From: Streptomyces pyxinae
GTDB lineage: Bacteria > Actinomycetota > Actinomycetes > Streptomycetales > Streptomycetaceae
DNA length: 64,000 nt
NCBI RefSeq assembly: GCF_024756275.1
Contig: NZ_JANUGQ010000001.1
Coordinates: 372,001-436,000 of the forward strand
Reading direction: 5' to 3'
Within the stretch, counting starts at the first letter, position 1. Each line of letters opens with the position of its first letter. The notes beneath the pieces are model-generated. The model was not told the origin of the DNA. It saw only the letters and a program-made list of their open reading frames with translations, and ran no database searches. The translations under genes were made by a program, and so were the position numbers. Of the stretch, positions 1-7,535 are shown one piece after another.

Positions 1-654
1 AACGGCCAGCGACCGGTCCCGTACGGCGTCCGCGAGCCGGCCCGGCGCGGGTGGACCGGCGTCGACAGACCGTACCGGCGGACCGCTCGGCCCCCGCCCC
101 GGGCGCGGCACCCGGGGCGCCCGGGGCGGCCCGGCCGGGTGGGGCTCGGGCAGCGGTTCGCCCCAGCAGCCGGTGAGCAGCGCCCGGACCAGCGGCTTGG
201 ACCGGGCCTCGGCCACGATCCACTCGGCCGCCGCCACCAGCCGGTCGGCCCCGGTGTCCGCGGCCGCCCCGGCGGATCCGGCCGCCGGACGGTCCGGCGC
301 ACCGGCGGGCCCGCCTCCGGGCCGGGGTACCCCGGGAGCCGTCCGCTCGCCCGTCGCCCCGGCTCCGGTCACCGCGCCGATACCGACCCCTGCCCCGGCG
401 GCGGCCTCCGCGCCGACGCCGGGGCCGGGGCCCGTACCCGAGCGCAGCACCGTCTCCACTCCGTGCAGCCAGGCGTCCGCCTCCCGCACCACCAGGGCAC
501 GGGCCAGTCCCTCCTTGCTGCCGAACTCGTTGTAGAGGGTCTGGCGGGAGACCCCGGCCGCCGCCGCGATCTCGACCATCCGCACCGCCGGCCAGGGCCG
601 GACGGCGAGCGCCGTCAGCGCGGCGTCCAGCAGGGCCTCTCTGGCGGTGGGCAT
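1..654 (-). CDS. TetR/AcrR-family transcriptional regulator (partial, runs off left edge)
   Basis: The frame is open from an ATG at 654 to the first base, so 218 residues are visible and the C-terminus is missing. The N-terminus is a TetR helix-turn-helix (residues about 5-50), with the recognition-helix motif VSRQTLYNEFGSKEGLA. A Gly/Ala/Pro-rich, probably disordered stretch of about 60 residues (about 72-132) separates the DNA-binding part from a ligand-domain-like segment (VAAAEWIVAEARSKPLVRALL); most TetR proteins lack such an insert. No strong Shine-Dalgarno is visible. A consensus -35 (TTGACA) inside a short palindrome lies 75-80 bases upstream and may be the autoregulated promoter. The target genes and ligand cannot be told from the sequence. 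It diverges from hisN. Confidence 0.85.
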   Translation of the reverse strand, partial: MPTAREALLDAALTALAVRPWPAVRMVEIAAAAGVSRQTLYNEFGSKEGLARALVVREADAWLHGVETVLRSGTGPGPGVGAEAAAGAGVGIGAVTGAGATGERTAPGVPRPGGGPAGAPDRPAAGSAGAAADTGADRLVAAAEWIVAEARSKPLVRALLTGCWGEPLPEPHPAGPPRAPRVPRPGRGPSGPPVRSVDAGPPAPGRLADAVRDRSLAV

Positions 655-1010
655 CGTCGCCTCCCAGATCGTCCCGTCGCATCCGGGGCCCAGCGGCTCC
701 GTGCTCAGCGTTGCCGCACGGACACGTACTGTCAATAGCGCCGGAGGGCGCTCCCGAGGGGCCGCAGTCGGCCGGAACGCACCGCGCGGACGGCCGGGCC
801 CTCACGGCGGCCGGGCCCTCGCGACAGCCCGGCCCGCGCGGCGGCCGGCCGGAACCGGGGGTGACGGCCGGCCGGAACCGGGCGGTCCGGGCCGCCGCGA
901 TCCCGGAAACGGGCTCCGGACCTGCCCCTGACCGGACCCGGATCCGGTCCGGAACCGACGGGGACTCGGGCCGGGATCGGGGGCGCGCGGCCCGGGATAG
1001 AGTGCGCCCC
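655..1010. other. Intergenic region between divergent tetR and hisN
   Basis: This 356-base gap holds the putative TetR promoter/operator (721-735), a 17-base direct repeat (GGCCGGCCGGAACCGGG at 843-859 and 866-882, period 23) and, at its right end, a -10-like hexamer for hisN. I see no credible gene in it; the open frames here are by-products of high GC. Confidence 0.6.
721..735 (-). promoter_or_regulatory. Putative TetR promoter -35 and overlapping palindromic operator
   Basis: Bases 721-733 read GACACGTACTGTC, an inverted repeat GACA-N5-TGTC. The minus strand of 730-735 is a perfect TTGACA -35 box pointing at the tetR gene; its -10 (AACGCT-like) is weak. A palindrome overlapping the -35 is a common place for TetR self-repression, which is inferred here. 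Confidence 0.4.
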
Positions 1011-1811
1011 ATGGCCGATTACCAGGACGATCTGCGTCTCGCCCACGCCCTCGCGGACGCCGCCGACGCCGTCACCACGGACCGGTTCCGGGCGCTCGAC
1101 CTCCAGGTGGAGACCAAGCCGGACCTGACGCCGGTGAGCGAGGCGGACCGGGCCGCCGAGGAGCTGATCCGGGCGGGCCTGGAGCGGGAGCGGCCGGCCG
1201 ACGCGATCCTGGGCGAGGAGTACGGCCTGGTCGGCTCGGGGCCGCGCCGCTGGGTGGTCGACCCGATCGACGGCACCAAGAACTATGTGCGCGGGGTGCC
1301 GGTGTGGGCCACCCTGATCGCACTCATGGAGGAGGGCCCGGACGGCTTCCGGCCGGTGGTGGGCGTGGTGTCGGCACCCGCGCTCGGCCGCCGCTGGTGG
1401 GCGGCGAGCGGGGCGGGCGCGTACACCGGGACCGGTCCGGCCGACGGCACCCGGCTGACGGTCTCCCGGGTGACGGACCTGGCGGACGCCTCGTTCGCGT
1501 ACTCCTCGCTCAGCGGCTGGGAGGAACAGGGCCGGCTGGACGGCTTCCTGGAGCTGGGCCGGGCCTGCTGGCGGACCCGTGGCTACGGCGATTTCTGGCC
1601 GTACATGATGGTCGCGGAGGGCTCGGTCGATCTCTGCGCCGAGCCGGAGCTGTCCCTCTGGGACATGGCGGCGCTCGCCGTGATCGTCGAGGAGGCGGGC
1701 GGCGTGTTCACGGGACTCGACGGCCGTCCCGGCCCGCACAGCGGCAACGCGGCGGCCTCCAACGGGCTGCTCCACGAGACGCTGCTCGAATACCTCAATC
1801 GCGGCCACTGA
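1011..1811 (+). CDS. hisN: Histidinol-phosphatase, inositol monophosphatase family
   Basis: This 266-residue protein belongs to the Mg2+-dependent inositol monophosphatase/FIG family. Streptomyces uses this fold as histidinol-phosphate phosphatase (HisN) to make histidinol in histidine biosynthesis. Visible metal-site motifs are GEE near residue 68, the signature WVVDPIDGTKNY near 82-93, and SLWDMAAL near 216-223, in the expected order. Length and motif spacing are normal. There is no Shine-Dalgarno before the ATG; instead a -10-like TAGAGT (998-1003) ends seven bases before it, so the mRNA may be leaderless. A broader inositol-phosphatase role is possible, but the protein fits actinobacterial HisN well. 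Confidence 0.85.
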   Translation: MADYQDDLRLAHALADAADAVTTDRFRALDLQVETKPDLTPVSEADRAAEELIRAGLERERPADAILGEEYGLVGSGPRRWVVDPIDGTKNYVRGVPVWATLIALMEEGPDGFRPVVGVVSAPALGRRWWAASGAGAYTGTGPADGTRLTVSRVTDLADASFAYSSLSGWEEQGRLDGFLELGRACWRTRGYGDFWPYMMVAEGSVDLCAEPELSLWDMAALAVIVEEAGGVFTGLDGRPGPHSGNAAASNGLLHETLLEYLNRGH

Positions 1812-1975
1812 GCAACCCATTGGCGTGAGGTCGCCAGGGAAAAGCGATCCCCTTGTTTGACCGGCGGAAGCCTGCCACTCTGAAAGTGCCCACACTTGTG
1901 AACTTGTGAACGGCTTCTCATGGGTGCCGGTGTCCCGGTGTCCGTGCGGCCGTCATCGAGGAGGTGGCTCCGCCC

Positions 1976-2392
1976 ATGCTCGTCCGAGACGCCATGAGTA
2001 CGGTGGTCCTCACCATCGGCCCGGCCCACACCCTGCGCCAGGCGGCCGGCCTGATGTCGGCGCGCCGCGTCGGCGCGGCCATTGTTCTGGACCAGGACAC
2101 CAGCGGCGTCGGGATAATCACCGAGCGCGACATCCTCAACTCCGTAGGAGCCGGGCAGAACCCGGATCTGGAGACCGCCGGAGCGCACACCACCATGGAC
2201 GTGGTCTTCGCCGCACCCGGCTGGACGCTGGAGGAGGCCGCCCAGGCCATGTCCCACGGCGGCTTCCGGCATCTGATCGTGCTGGACGGCGACGGCCCGA
2301 TCGGTGTCGTCTCCGTCCGGGACATCATCCGTTGCTGGGCGCCGGGCCGGGAGTCCACCGCCCGGCGGGAGGCGAGTCTCGCCGCGGGGTGA
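1976..2392 (+). CDS. CBS-domain pair protein
   Basis: The 138-residue protein consists almost entirely of two CBS motifs (about residues 1-60 and 70-130), the fold that binds adenosine nucleotides in regulatory proteins. Each ends with the usual pattern: VGIITERDIL in the first and IGVVSVRDII in the second. There is no fused catalytic or membrane domain, so it is a stand-alone sensor of unknown partner. I chose the ATG at 1976 because GAGGAGG lies 11 bases upstream; an in-frame GTG at 1964 overlaps that ribosome binding site. Stand-alone CBS pairs are common in streptomycetes, often of unknown function. It converges on the catalase gene. Confidence 0.8.
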   Translation: MLVRDAMSTVVLTIGPAHTLRQAAGLMSARRVGAAIVLDQDTSGVGIITERDILNSVGAGQNPDLETAGAHTTMDVVFAAPGWTLEEAAQAMSHGGFRHLIVLDGDGPIGVVSVRDIIRCWAPGRESTARREASLAAG

Positions 2393-2410
2393 GCCCGGCG
2401 GCCCCGGCCA

Positions 2411-2436
2411 CCCCTCCGCGCGGCATACCGGAGGGG
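2411..2436. terminator. Short hairpin between convergent CBS and catalase genes
   Basis: CCCCTCCG (2411-2418) pairs with CGGAGGGG (2429-2436) across a 10-base loop. It lies just past the CBS stop codon and within the catalase 3' region, so it may end either transcript. There is no U-tract. Confidence 0.4.
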
Positions 2437-2532
2437 CCGACGGCATACCGGAGGGCCGGCCGCCGCCTCCCCGGAAATCCGGGAGAGGCCGCGGACCGGC
2501 CCTCCGTCCTACGACAAGCGGTCCAGTGCTGT

Positions 2533-3984
2533 TCAGCCGCGCAGGGCCTGGACCGCGGCCTCCAGCCGCTTGCCGAAGTCTCCGTCGGCCTGACGGAAGT
2601 TGTTGACCGCGCGCTCCGCGATGTCGTCGCGCGAGACCTTGGAGATGAACTGCGCCAGGTTGCCCACCAGGCGCTCCTTCTCGTCCTCGGCCATCAGCCG
2701 GTAGAGGTTGCCGGCCTGCACGAAGTCGTCGTCCTCGGCGTGCCGGGGCGCCTCGTGGTCACCGGTGACGCCCGAGACCGGCACCGGCTGCCAGAGCGGG
2801 CGGTCGGTCTGGACCGGGCCACCGAAGCTGTTCGGCTCGTAGTTCTTGGTGCCCGCGTGGCGGCCGTCGTAGAGGAAGCCGTCCCGGCTGTTGGTGCGCG
2901 CCTCGGTGGCGTGCGGCCGGTTCACCGGGAGGTGATCGGCGTTGACGCCGACCCGGTAGCGATGGGCGTCCCCGTACGCGAACAGCCGGCCCTGGAGCAT
3001 CTTGTCCGGCGAGGGGCCGATGCCCGGCACGAAGTGGGCGGGCGAGAAGATCGACTGCTCCACCTCGGCGAAGATGTTCTGCGGGTTGCGGTTGAGCTCC
3101 AGCTTGCCGATCTCGATCGGCGGGTAGTCCTCGTGCGGCCACACCTTGGTGAGGTCGAACGGGTTGAAGCGGTAGGTCGCCGCGTCCGCCGCCGGCATGA
3201 TCTGCACCTGCACCGTCCAGGACGGGAACTCACCGCGCTCGATCGCCTCGCGCAGATCGCGCTGGTGCGAGTCCGGGTCGACGCCGGAGAGCCGGTTGGC
3301 GTCGTCGGTGGTGAGGTTCTTGATCCCCTGGTCGGTCTTGAAGTGGTACTTGACCCAGAAGACCTCGCCGTCGGCGTTGTTCCACTGGTAGGTGTGCGAG
3401 CCGTAGCCGTTCATGTGACGGTACGAGGCGGGGATGCCCCGGTCGCCGAAGAGCCAGGTCACCTGGTGGGTGGACTCGGGGGACAGCCCCCAGAAGTCCC
3501 AGACGTTGTCCGCCTCCTGGGAGCCGGTGTACGGGTCGCGCTTCTGGGTGTGGATGAAGTCGGGGAACTTCACGGCGTCCTTCACGAAGAACACCGGGGT
3601 GTTGTTGCCGACGAGGTCGTAGTTGCCCTCCTCGGTGTAGAACTTCAGCGCGAAGCCGCGCGGGTCCCGCACCGCGTCCGCCGAGCCGAGGTTGCCGGCC
3701 ACGGTGGAGAAGCGGAGGAAGGTCTCGGTCTGCTTGCCGACCTCGGAGAGGAACTTCGCCCGGGTGTACCGGGTCACATCGGCGGTCACCGTGAACGTGC
3801 CGTAGGCGGCGGCACCGCGCGCGTGCACCACCCGCTCCGGGATGCGCTCGCGGTTGAAGTGCGCGAGCTTCTCCAGGAGGAGCTGGTCCTGCACCAGAAC
3901 CGGACCGCCGGCGCCTGCGGTCTCGCTGTTCTGATTGTCGGCCACCGGCGCGCCGGCCTCCGTGGTGAGCGGTCCCTGCGTCAC
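2533..3984 (-). CDS. catA: Monofunctional haem catalase
   Basis: This 483-residue clade-3 small-subunit catalase converts H2O2 to water and oxygen. The distal catalytic His is in [14 protein letters not shown] (about residue 54), the distal Asn region is [12 protein letters not shown], and the proximal haem Tyr lies in [12 protein letters not shown] (about residue 337). I chose the GTG at 3984: AGGAGG precedes it and it gives the standard family length. The frame stays open further upstream, but that part looks non-coding. The gene diverges from a Fur-type regulator; both promoters and a palindrome sit between them (4192-4219), which implies peroxide-responsive repression. The symbol follows the vegetative catalase of Streptomyces and is by analogy. 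Confidence 0.92.
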   Translation of the reverse strand: MTQGPLTTEAGAPVADNQNSETAGAGGPVLVQDQLLLEKLAHFNRERIPERVVHARGAAAYGTFTVTADVTRYTRAKFLSEVGKQTETFLRFSTVAGNLGSADAVRDPRGFALKFYTEEGNYDLVGNNTPVFFVKDAVKFPDFIHTQKRDPYTGSQEADNVWDFWGLSPESTHQVTWLFGDRGIPASYRHMNGYGSHTYQWNNADGEVFWVKYHFKTDQGIKNLTTDDANRLSGVDPDSHQRDLREAIERGEFPSWTVQVQIMPAADAATYRFNPFDLTKVWPHEDYPPIEIGKLELNRNPQNIFAEVEQSIFSPAHFVPGIGPSPDKMLQGRLFAYGDAHRYRVGVNADHLPVNRPHATEARTNSRDGFLYDGRHAGTKNYEPNSFGGPVQTDRPLWQPVPVSGVTGDHEAPRHAEDDDFVQAGNLYRLMAEDEKERLVGNLAQFISKVSRDDIAERAVNNFRQADGDFGKRLEAAVQALRG

Positions 3985-4172
3985 GTACGCCTCCTGCGTC
4001 ACTGCTTGCGGTCCTGTCCCTCGGCCGACGGTCCGGGCGCTTCCCCGCCGACCGGCCCGATCACTCCCGATCACGGTGGGTCACCCCCACCCGTCTCGGG
4101 CCACGGTCGATCGCGCTGGTCAGCGCCCCTGGTACCGGAAGTTCCCGGAAGTTCTCGAGAGTTTCCGGGCCC

Positions 4173-4201
4173 TTGGCCAATGCCGTAGCCGATCCTACAA
4201 T
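4173..4201 (+). promoter_or_regulatory. Promoter for the CatR-like regulator
   Basis: TTGGCC (4173-4178) and TACAAT (4196-4201) are separated by 17 bases, a good sigma-70-type match. The predicted start near 4208 falls inside the operator at 4203-4217. A second, leaderless start (TAGGCT at 4267-4272, seven bases before the ATG) is also possible. Confidence 0.6.
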
Positions 4202-4219
4202 GGACTTTGTCTAAGTCAA
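4192..4219 (-). promoter_or_regulatory. Promoter for the catalase gene
   Basis: On the minus strand, TTGACT (4219-4214) and TAGGAT (4197-4192) are separated by 16 bases. The elements overlap those of the opposing regulator promoter and enclose the operator at 4203-4217, so one bound repressor could block both. Confidence 0.6.
4203..4217. promoter_or_regulatory. Putative CatR/PerR-type 7-1-7 operator
   Basis: GACTTTG-T-CTAAGTC is a 7-1-7 inverted repeat with six of seven pairs matching, the architecture used by Fur/PerR-type repressors. It covers the catalase -35 to -10 spacer and the start region of the regulator gene. It is the only such repeat I see in this intergenic region. Confidence 0.55.
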
Positions 4220-4279
4220 TCCCTCATCCAATCCCACACTCGTTCGGGACTGGAGCGCTCCCCTGTTAGGCTGGTACGC

Positions 4280-4696
4280 ATGAGCGACCTGTTGGAACGC
4301 CTCCGTGGCCGCGGCTGGCGCTTGACCGCGCAGCGACGTGTAGTGGCGGAGGTGCTCGACGGGGACCATGTCCACCTGACCGCCGACGAGGTGCACGCCC
4401 GCGCGGTGGAGCGCCTGCCGGAGATCTCCCGGGCGACCGTCTACAACACGCTGGGTGAGCTGGTGAGCCTCGGCGAGGTGCTGGAGGTCTCGACCGACCG
4501 CCGCGCCAAGCGGTACGACCCGAACGCGCACCGCCCCCACCACCACCTGGTCTGCGCCCGCTGCGGCGCGATCCGGGACGTCCGTCCCTCCGGCGATCCG
4601 CTGGCCGACCTGCCGGCCTCCGAGCGCTTCGGATTCACGGTCTCGGACGTCGAGGTCACCTACCGGGGCGTCTGCCCGGAGTGCGCCACCGCCTGA
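4280..4696 (+). CDS. catR: Fur-family peroxide-sensing repressor (CatR/PerR type)
   Basis: The 138-residue protein has a winged-helix N-terminal half (recognition helix around ISRATVYNTLGELV) and a metal-binding C-terminal half. Fur-type features are visible: HRPHHHLVCARCG gives His-rich regulatory ligands plus the first CxxC, and CPEC near the C-terminus gives the second CxxC of the structural zinc site. Pairing with a divergent catalase points to H2O2 sensing like Streptomyces CatR rather than iron or zinc uptake control. There is no Shine-Dalgarno, and a TAGGCT -10-like box ends seven bases before the ATG. The intergenic palindrome is the likely target and would also give self-repression. 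Confidence 0.85.
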   Translation: MSDLLERLRGRGWRLTAQRRVVAEVLDGDHVHLTADEVHARAVERLPEISRATVYNTLGELVSLGEVLEVSTDRRAKRYDPNAHRPHHHLVCARCGAIRDVRPSGDPLADLPASERFGFTVSDVEVTYRGVCPECATA

Positions 4697-4756
4697 TCGA
4701 AGCAGCCGGCCTCCGCCTGCCCGGGGCCGGCCGCCCGACTGCCCGCCGCTCTTCCC

Positions 4757-4790
4757 GCTGCCCCCGGCGCACCCCCGCGCCGGGGGCAGC
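4757..4790 (+). terminator. GC-rich terminator after catR
   Basis: A perfect 14-base stem (4757-4770 with 4777-4790) closes a six-base ACCCCC loop about 60 bases past the catR stop. It lacks a U-tract, as is usual in streptomycetes, and could also stop read-through from the tRNA side. Confidence 0.65.
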
Positions 4791-4884
4791 GGCATGTTGG
4801 ACGGCGAGGCGCCGGGGGCAAGGCCCTGGGGGGATGTCGCGCGCAGACGCAGACGGCACAGGAGAACCGGAACCTCCGAAAACA

Positions 4885-4920
4885 CCGAAGACCCGGATCG
4901 CTCAGGATCCGGGTCTTCGG
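4885..4920 (-). terminator. Terminator of the first initiator tRNA gene
   Basis: A perfect 15-base stem (4885-4899 with 4906-4920) encloses GCTCAG. Read on the minus strand it follows the tRNA by seven bases and is followed by TGTTTT, a reasonable U-rich tail. Confidence 0.8.
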
Positions 4921-4927
4921 TCTTCAG

Positions 4928-5001
4928 TAGCGGGGACAGGATTTGAACCTGCGACCTCTGGGTTATGAGCCCAGCGAGCTACCGAGCTGCTCCACCCCGC
5001 G
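4928..5001 (-). tRNA. Initiator tRNA-fMet (CAT anticodon), copy 1
   Basis: The 74-base cloverleaf has anticodon CAT and the initiator hallmarks: three consecutive G:C pairs at the base of the anticodon stem (GGG/CCC) and an unpaired C1 against U72 at the acceptor end. The 3' CCA is not encoded. The T-arm GGTTCAAATCC and D-arm AGCTCGGTAGCTC are normal. It is identical to copy 2 at 7290-7363. It has its own strong promoter and terminator. Confidence 0.95.
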
Positions 5002-5013
5002 TCGGTGAACACC

Positions 5014-5042
5014 ACCTTACGGGACCGGGGGCGCCGGTGCAA
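5014..5042 (-). promoter_or_regulatory. Promoter of initiator tRNA copy 1
   Basis: On the minus strand, TTGCAC (5042-5037) and TAAGGT (5019-5014) are separated by exactly 17 bases, and the -10 ends 12 bases before the mature tRNA 5' end. This is close to the housekeeping sigma consensus. Confidence 0.65.
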
Positions 5043-5065
5043 ATCGCTGGTCGCGGGCCCGGTTC

Positions 5066-7030
5066 TCACGCGGTGAGCTCCTGGTGCAGCGCCTCGCTCA
5101 GCCGGGCGGCGCGCTCGGCCACCTCGGCGGGCCCCAGCTCGACGGCGCGGGTGCACCAGCGCCGCCCCTCGGCCAGCTCACCGCGCCGGGCGGCGAGCAG
5201 CGCCAGCCGGAGGGCGGCCCGGCCGTGACCGGCGCGGGCGGCCCGGCTCCACCAGAGCGCCGCCTCCCGCTCATTGCCCTCCCGGGCGAGCAGCAGCCCC
5301 AGGTTGAAGGCGCCGTTGCGGCTGCCCGCCTCGGCGGCCTCCCGGTACCAGCGGGCGGCCTCGGCCCCGTCCCCGCGCGCGGCGGCGAGCATGCCGATCC
5401 GGACCTGGGCACGGCGGTGGCCCTGCTCGGCGGCGCGCTCGTACCACTCCTCGCACTCGGACTTCGGCTCCTGCGGCCGCCCGAGCGGCGCGGCCCCGGC
5501 CGGCGGGCGCCGGGCGTCCAGGACCGTCGCCAGCCGGAACGCGGCCTCCGCGCTGCCGCCCCCGGCCGCCGTGCGCAGATACCGCTCGGCCGCCTGGTCG
5601 TCGCCGTCCCGCAGGCAGGCGATGCCCACCTGGAGCGCGGCCTCGGTGTGCCCGGCCGCCGCGGCCCGCTCGTACCAGCGCAGCGCCTCGCGGTCGTCGT
5701 CCCGGCTCGCGTGGAGGATGCCCAGGTTGAAGGCGGCGTCCACGCTGCCGGCCTCGGCCGCCTTGGAGAACCAGGGCTCGGCCCCGTACGGGTCACCGCT
5801 CTGGAGCAGCAGGATGGCGAGGGCGTTGGCGGCCTCCCGGTGGCCCGCGTAGGCGGCGCGGCGGTACCACTGGTCGGCCTGGGCGATCCGGTTCTGCGCC
5901 GCGTACAGCAGCCCGAGGTTGTAGGCGCCGTTGACGTCGCCCGCCTCGGTGGCGGCGCGGTACCAGCGCTCGGCGGTCTGGTGCTCGCCGCGCGCCGCGT
6001 GCAGGGCGCCCAGCGCGTTGGCCGCGTTGCCGTCGCCGTCCTGGGCGGCGCGCAGCCACCACACGGCGGCGCTGTCCTCGTCGCCCGCGTCCCGCAGCAG
6101 GAAGCCGAGGGCACAGGCGGCCCGGGACTCGCCGTCCTTGGCGGAGGTGAGGTACCAGCGGCCGGCCTCCTTGAGCTCGCCGCGCCGCTCCAGGATGGCG
6201 CCCAGGTGGAGGGCGGCCCGGCGGTGCCCGCGCGCGGCGGCCTGCCGGTACCACTGCTCGGCGGTCTCGGCCCCGTCGGCCGGCCCGCCCGTACCGGTGG
6301 CCCCGGCGCCGGTGGCCCCGGCCGCGCCGGCGCCCCGGCCGGTGCCGTCCGGGCGGTCGTCGCGGATGCCGCCCGCGCGGTCGTCGCGGCGGTCCAGGGC
6401 GCGGGCGAGCCGGTACGCGGCCTCCCGGTGGCCCTGCTCGGCGGCGGCCCGCAGCCACCGGCCGGCGCCCGCGTCGCCCCGGTGCTCCAGCAGATCGGCG
6501 AGGGCGTAGGCACCCAGCGCGTGGCCCTGCTCGGCGGACTGGCGCAGCCAGTACTCGGCGGCCGGCTCGTCGCCCCGCTCCCGGTGGTGGCGGCCCAGGG
6601 CGTGCGCGGCGGCGGCCGACCCCGCGACGGCGGCGATCCGCCACCAGCCGGCCGCCTCGTCGGCGTATCCGCGCTGGTGCAGCAGGACGCCGAGGTTGTT
6701 GGCGGCGGCCCGGTCGCCCTCGGCCGTGGCGGCGCGCAGATACGGCTCGGCGGCGTCCAGTTCGCCACGGCGGAGCAACAGGGCGCCGAGGACACTCATC
6801 GACGCGGTGTCGCCGCTCTCGGCGGCCATCCGGTGCCGCTCCTCGGCCACCGTGTCGCCGCCCTCGGCTCCGTCCAGTACCGCCGCCGCGTCCATCGCGT
6901 CACCCGCGTCACTGTCCATGGCGTCGCCGGCCGGCCCGGTCCCGCTCGCCGTCTCCGCGGCGTCCCGGGGCTGCCGCCGTACAAACCGCCCTGTCTCCAA
7001 AAGAGTTGCCCTGTCCCCCATGAATTCCAT
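5066..7030 (-). CDS. Sel1/TPR-repeat protein
   Basis: This 654-residue protein is built almost wholly from about fifteen Sel1-like helical repeats of about 36 residues, with cores such as AEQWYRQAAARGHRRAALHLG and ALRWYERAAAAGHTEAALQVG. The repeats begin after an acidic N-terminal segment (residues 1-75) and are interrupted near residue 240 by a Gly/Ala/Thr-rich insert. Sel1 repeats are protein-interaction scaffolds; no enzyme domain, signal peptide or membrane segment is visible, so it should be cytosolic with an unknown partner. AGGTGG lies nine bases before the ATG at 7030; a second in-frame ATG follows three codons later. It sits between two copies of the same tRNA gene, each of which has its own terminator. 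Confidence 0.85.
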   Translation of the reverse strand: MEFMGDRATLLETGRFVRRQPRDAAETASGTGPAGDAMDSDAGDAMDAAAVLDGAEGGDTVAEERHRMAAESGDTASMSVLGALLLRRGELDAAEPYLRAATAEGDRAAANNLGVLLHQRGYADEAAGWWRIAAVAGSAAAAHALGRHHRERGDEPAAEYWLRQSAEQGHALGAYALADLLEHRGDAGAGRWLRAAAEQGHREAAYRLARALDRRDDRAGGIRDDRPDGTGRGAGAAGATGAGATGTGGPADGAETAEQWYRQAAARGHRRAALHLGAILERRGELKEAGRWYLTSAKDGESRAACALGFLLRDAGDEDSAAVWWLRAAQDGDGNAANALGALHAARGEHQTAERWYRAATEAGDVNGAYNLGLLYAAQNRIAQADQWYRRAAYAGHREAANALAILLLQSGDPYGAEPWFSKAAEAGSVDAAFNLGILHASRDDDREALRWYERAAAAGHTEAALQVGIACLRDGDDQAAERYLRTAAGGGSAEAAFRLATVLDARRPPAGAAPLGRPQEPKSECEEWYERAAEQGHRRAQVRIGMLAAARGDGAEAARWYREAAEAGSRNGAFNLGLLLAREGNEREAALWWSRAARAGHGRAALRLALLAARRGELAEGRRWCTRAVELGPAEVAERAARLSEALHQELTA

Positions 7031-7245
7031 CGTCGCACCACCTGCTACCCGCGTACACCTGGTATACCGCAGCCAGTGAGGTCACTTCAGCGTTTTGTCG
7101 ACTTGCCCACAGGGAGACAAGTCAAACACGTTACCCCGTCAACGCGCCGTTCCCGCACGCTCGTTCCCTCCGCCACCGGTTCGGACCACCGAAAGGCCCC
7201 TGCCCACCACCCCCGCTTCCGCCCGGTCGCCTGGCTCCGGATACG

Positions 7246-7282
7246 CCGAAGGCCCGGATCTGAGCAAGATCCGGGCCTTCGG
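7246..7282 (-). terminator. Terminator of the second initiator tRNA gene
   Basis: A perfect 15-base stem (7246-7260 with 7268-7282) encloses TGAGCAA. It is a sequence relative of the terminator after copy 1 (CCGAAGxCCCGGATC arms) but lacks the U-rich tail. Confidence 0.75.
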
Positions 7283-7289
7283 TCTTCAG

Positions 7290-7363
7290 TAGCGGGGACA
7301 GGATTTGAACCTGCGACCTCTGGGTTATGAGCCCAGCGAGCTACCGAGCTGCTCCACCCCGCG
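7290..7363 (-). tRNA. Initiator tRNA-fMet (CAT anticodon), copy 2
   Basis: It is identical over 74 bases to copy 1 (4928-5001), with the same initiator features and no encoded CCA. The identity extends a few bases into both flanks (CTTCAG on the 3' side, GTCGGTGAA on the 5' side). Its promoter is weaker to the eye: a TACGGT -10 (7380-7375) without a clear -35, unlike the near-consensus promoter of copy 1. Confidence 0.95.
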
Positions 7364-7535
7364 TCGGTGAAACCACCGTATCACGGGACGGAACAGGGCC
7401 GTTTCCCCGCCCTCGGAGCTGGGGCCGGGCCCCGTACCCCTCACCAGGGCGGACGACCGTACCCCCCGCCCAGGGGGCGGACGACCGTGCCCCGGGGCCC
7501 GGACGGGCCGGTCCCCGGGGCGCGGGTGCACAGCA

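Noticed and set aside
4928..7363. tRNA-associated integrated element between the two tRNA copies
   Set aside because: No integrase, att-type short repeat or foreign composition is seen. The segment holds a single native-looking Sel1-repeat gene, so a plain duplication is simpler.
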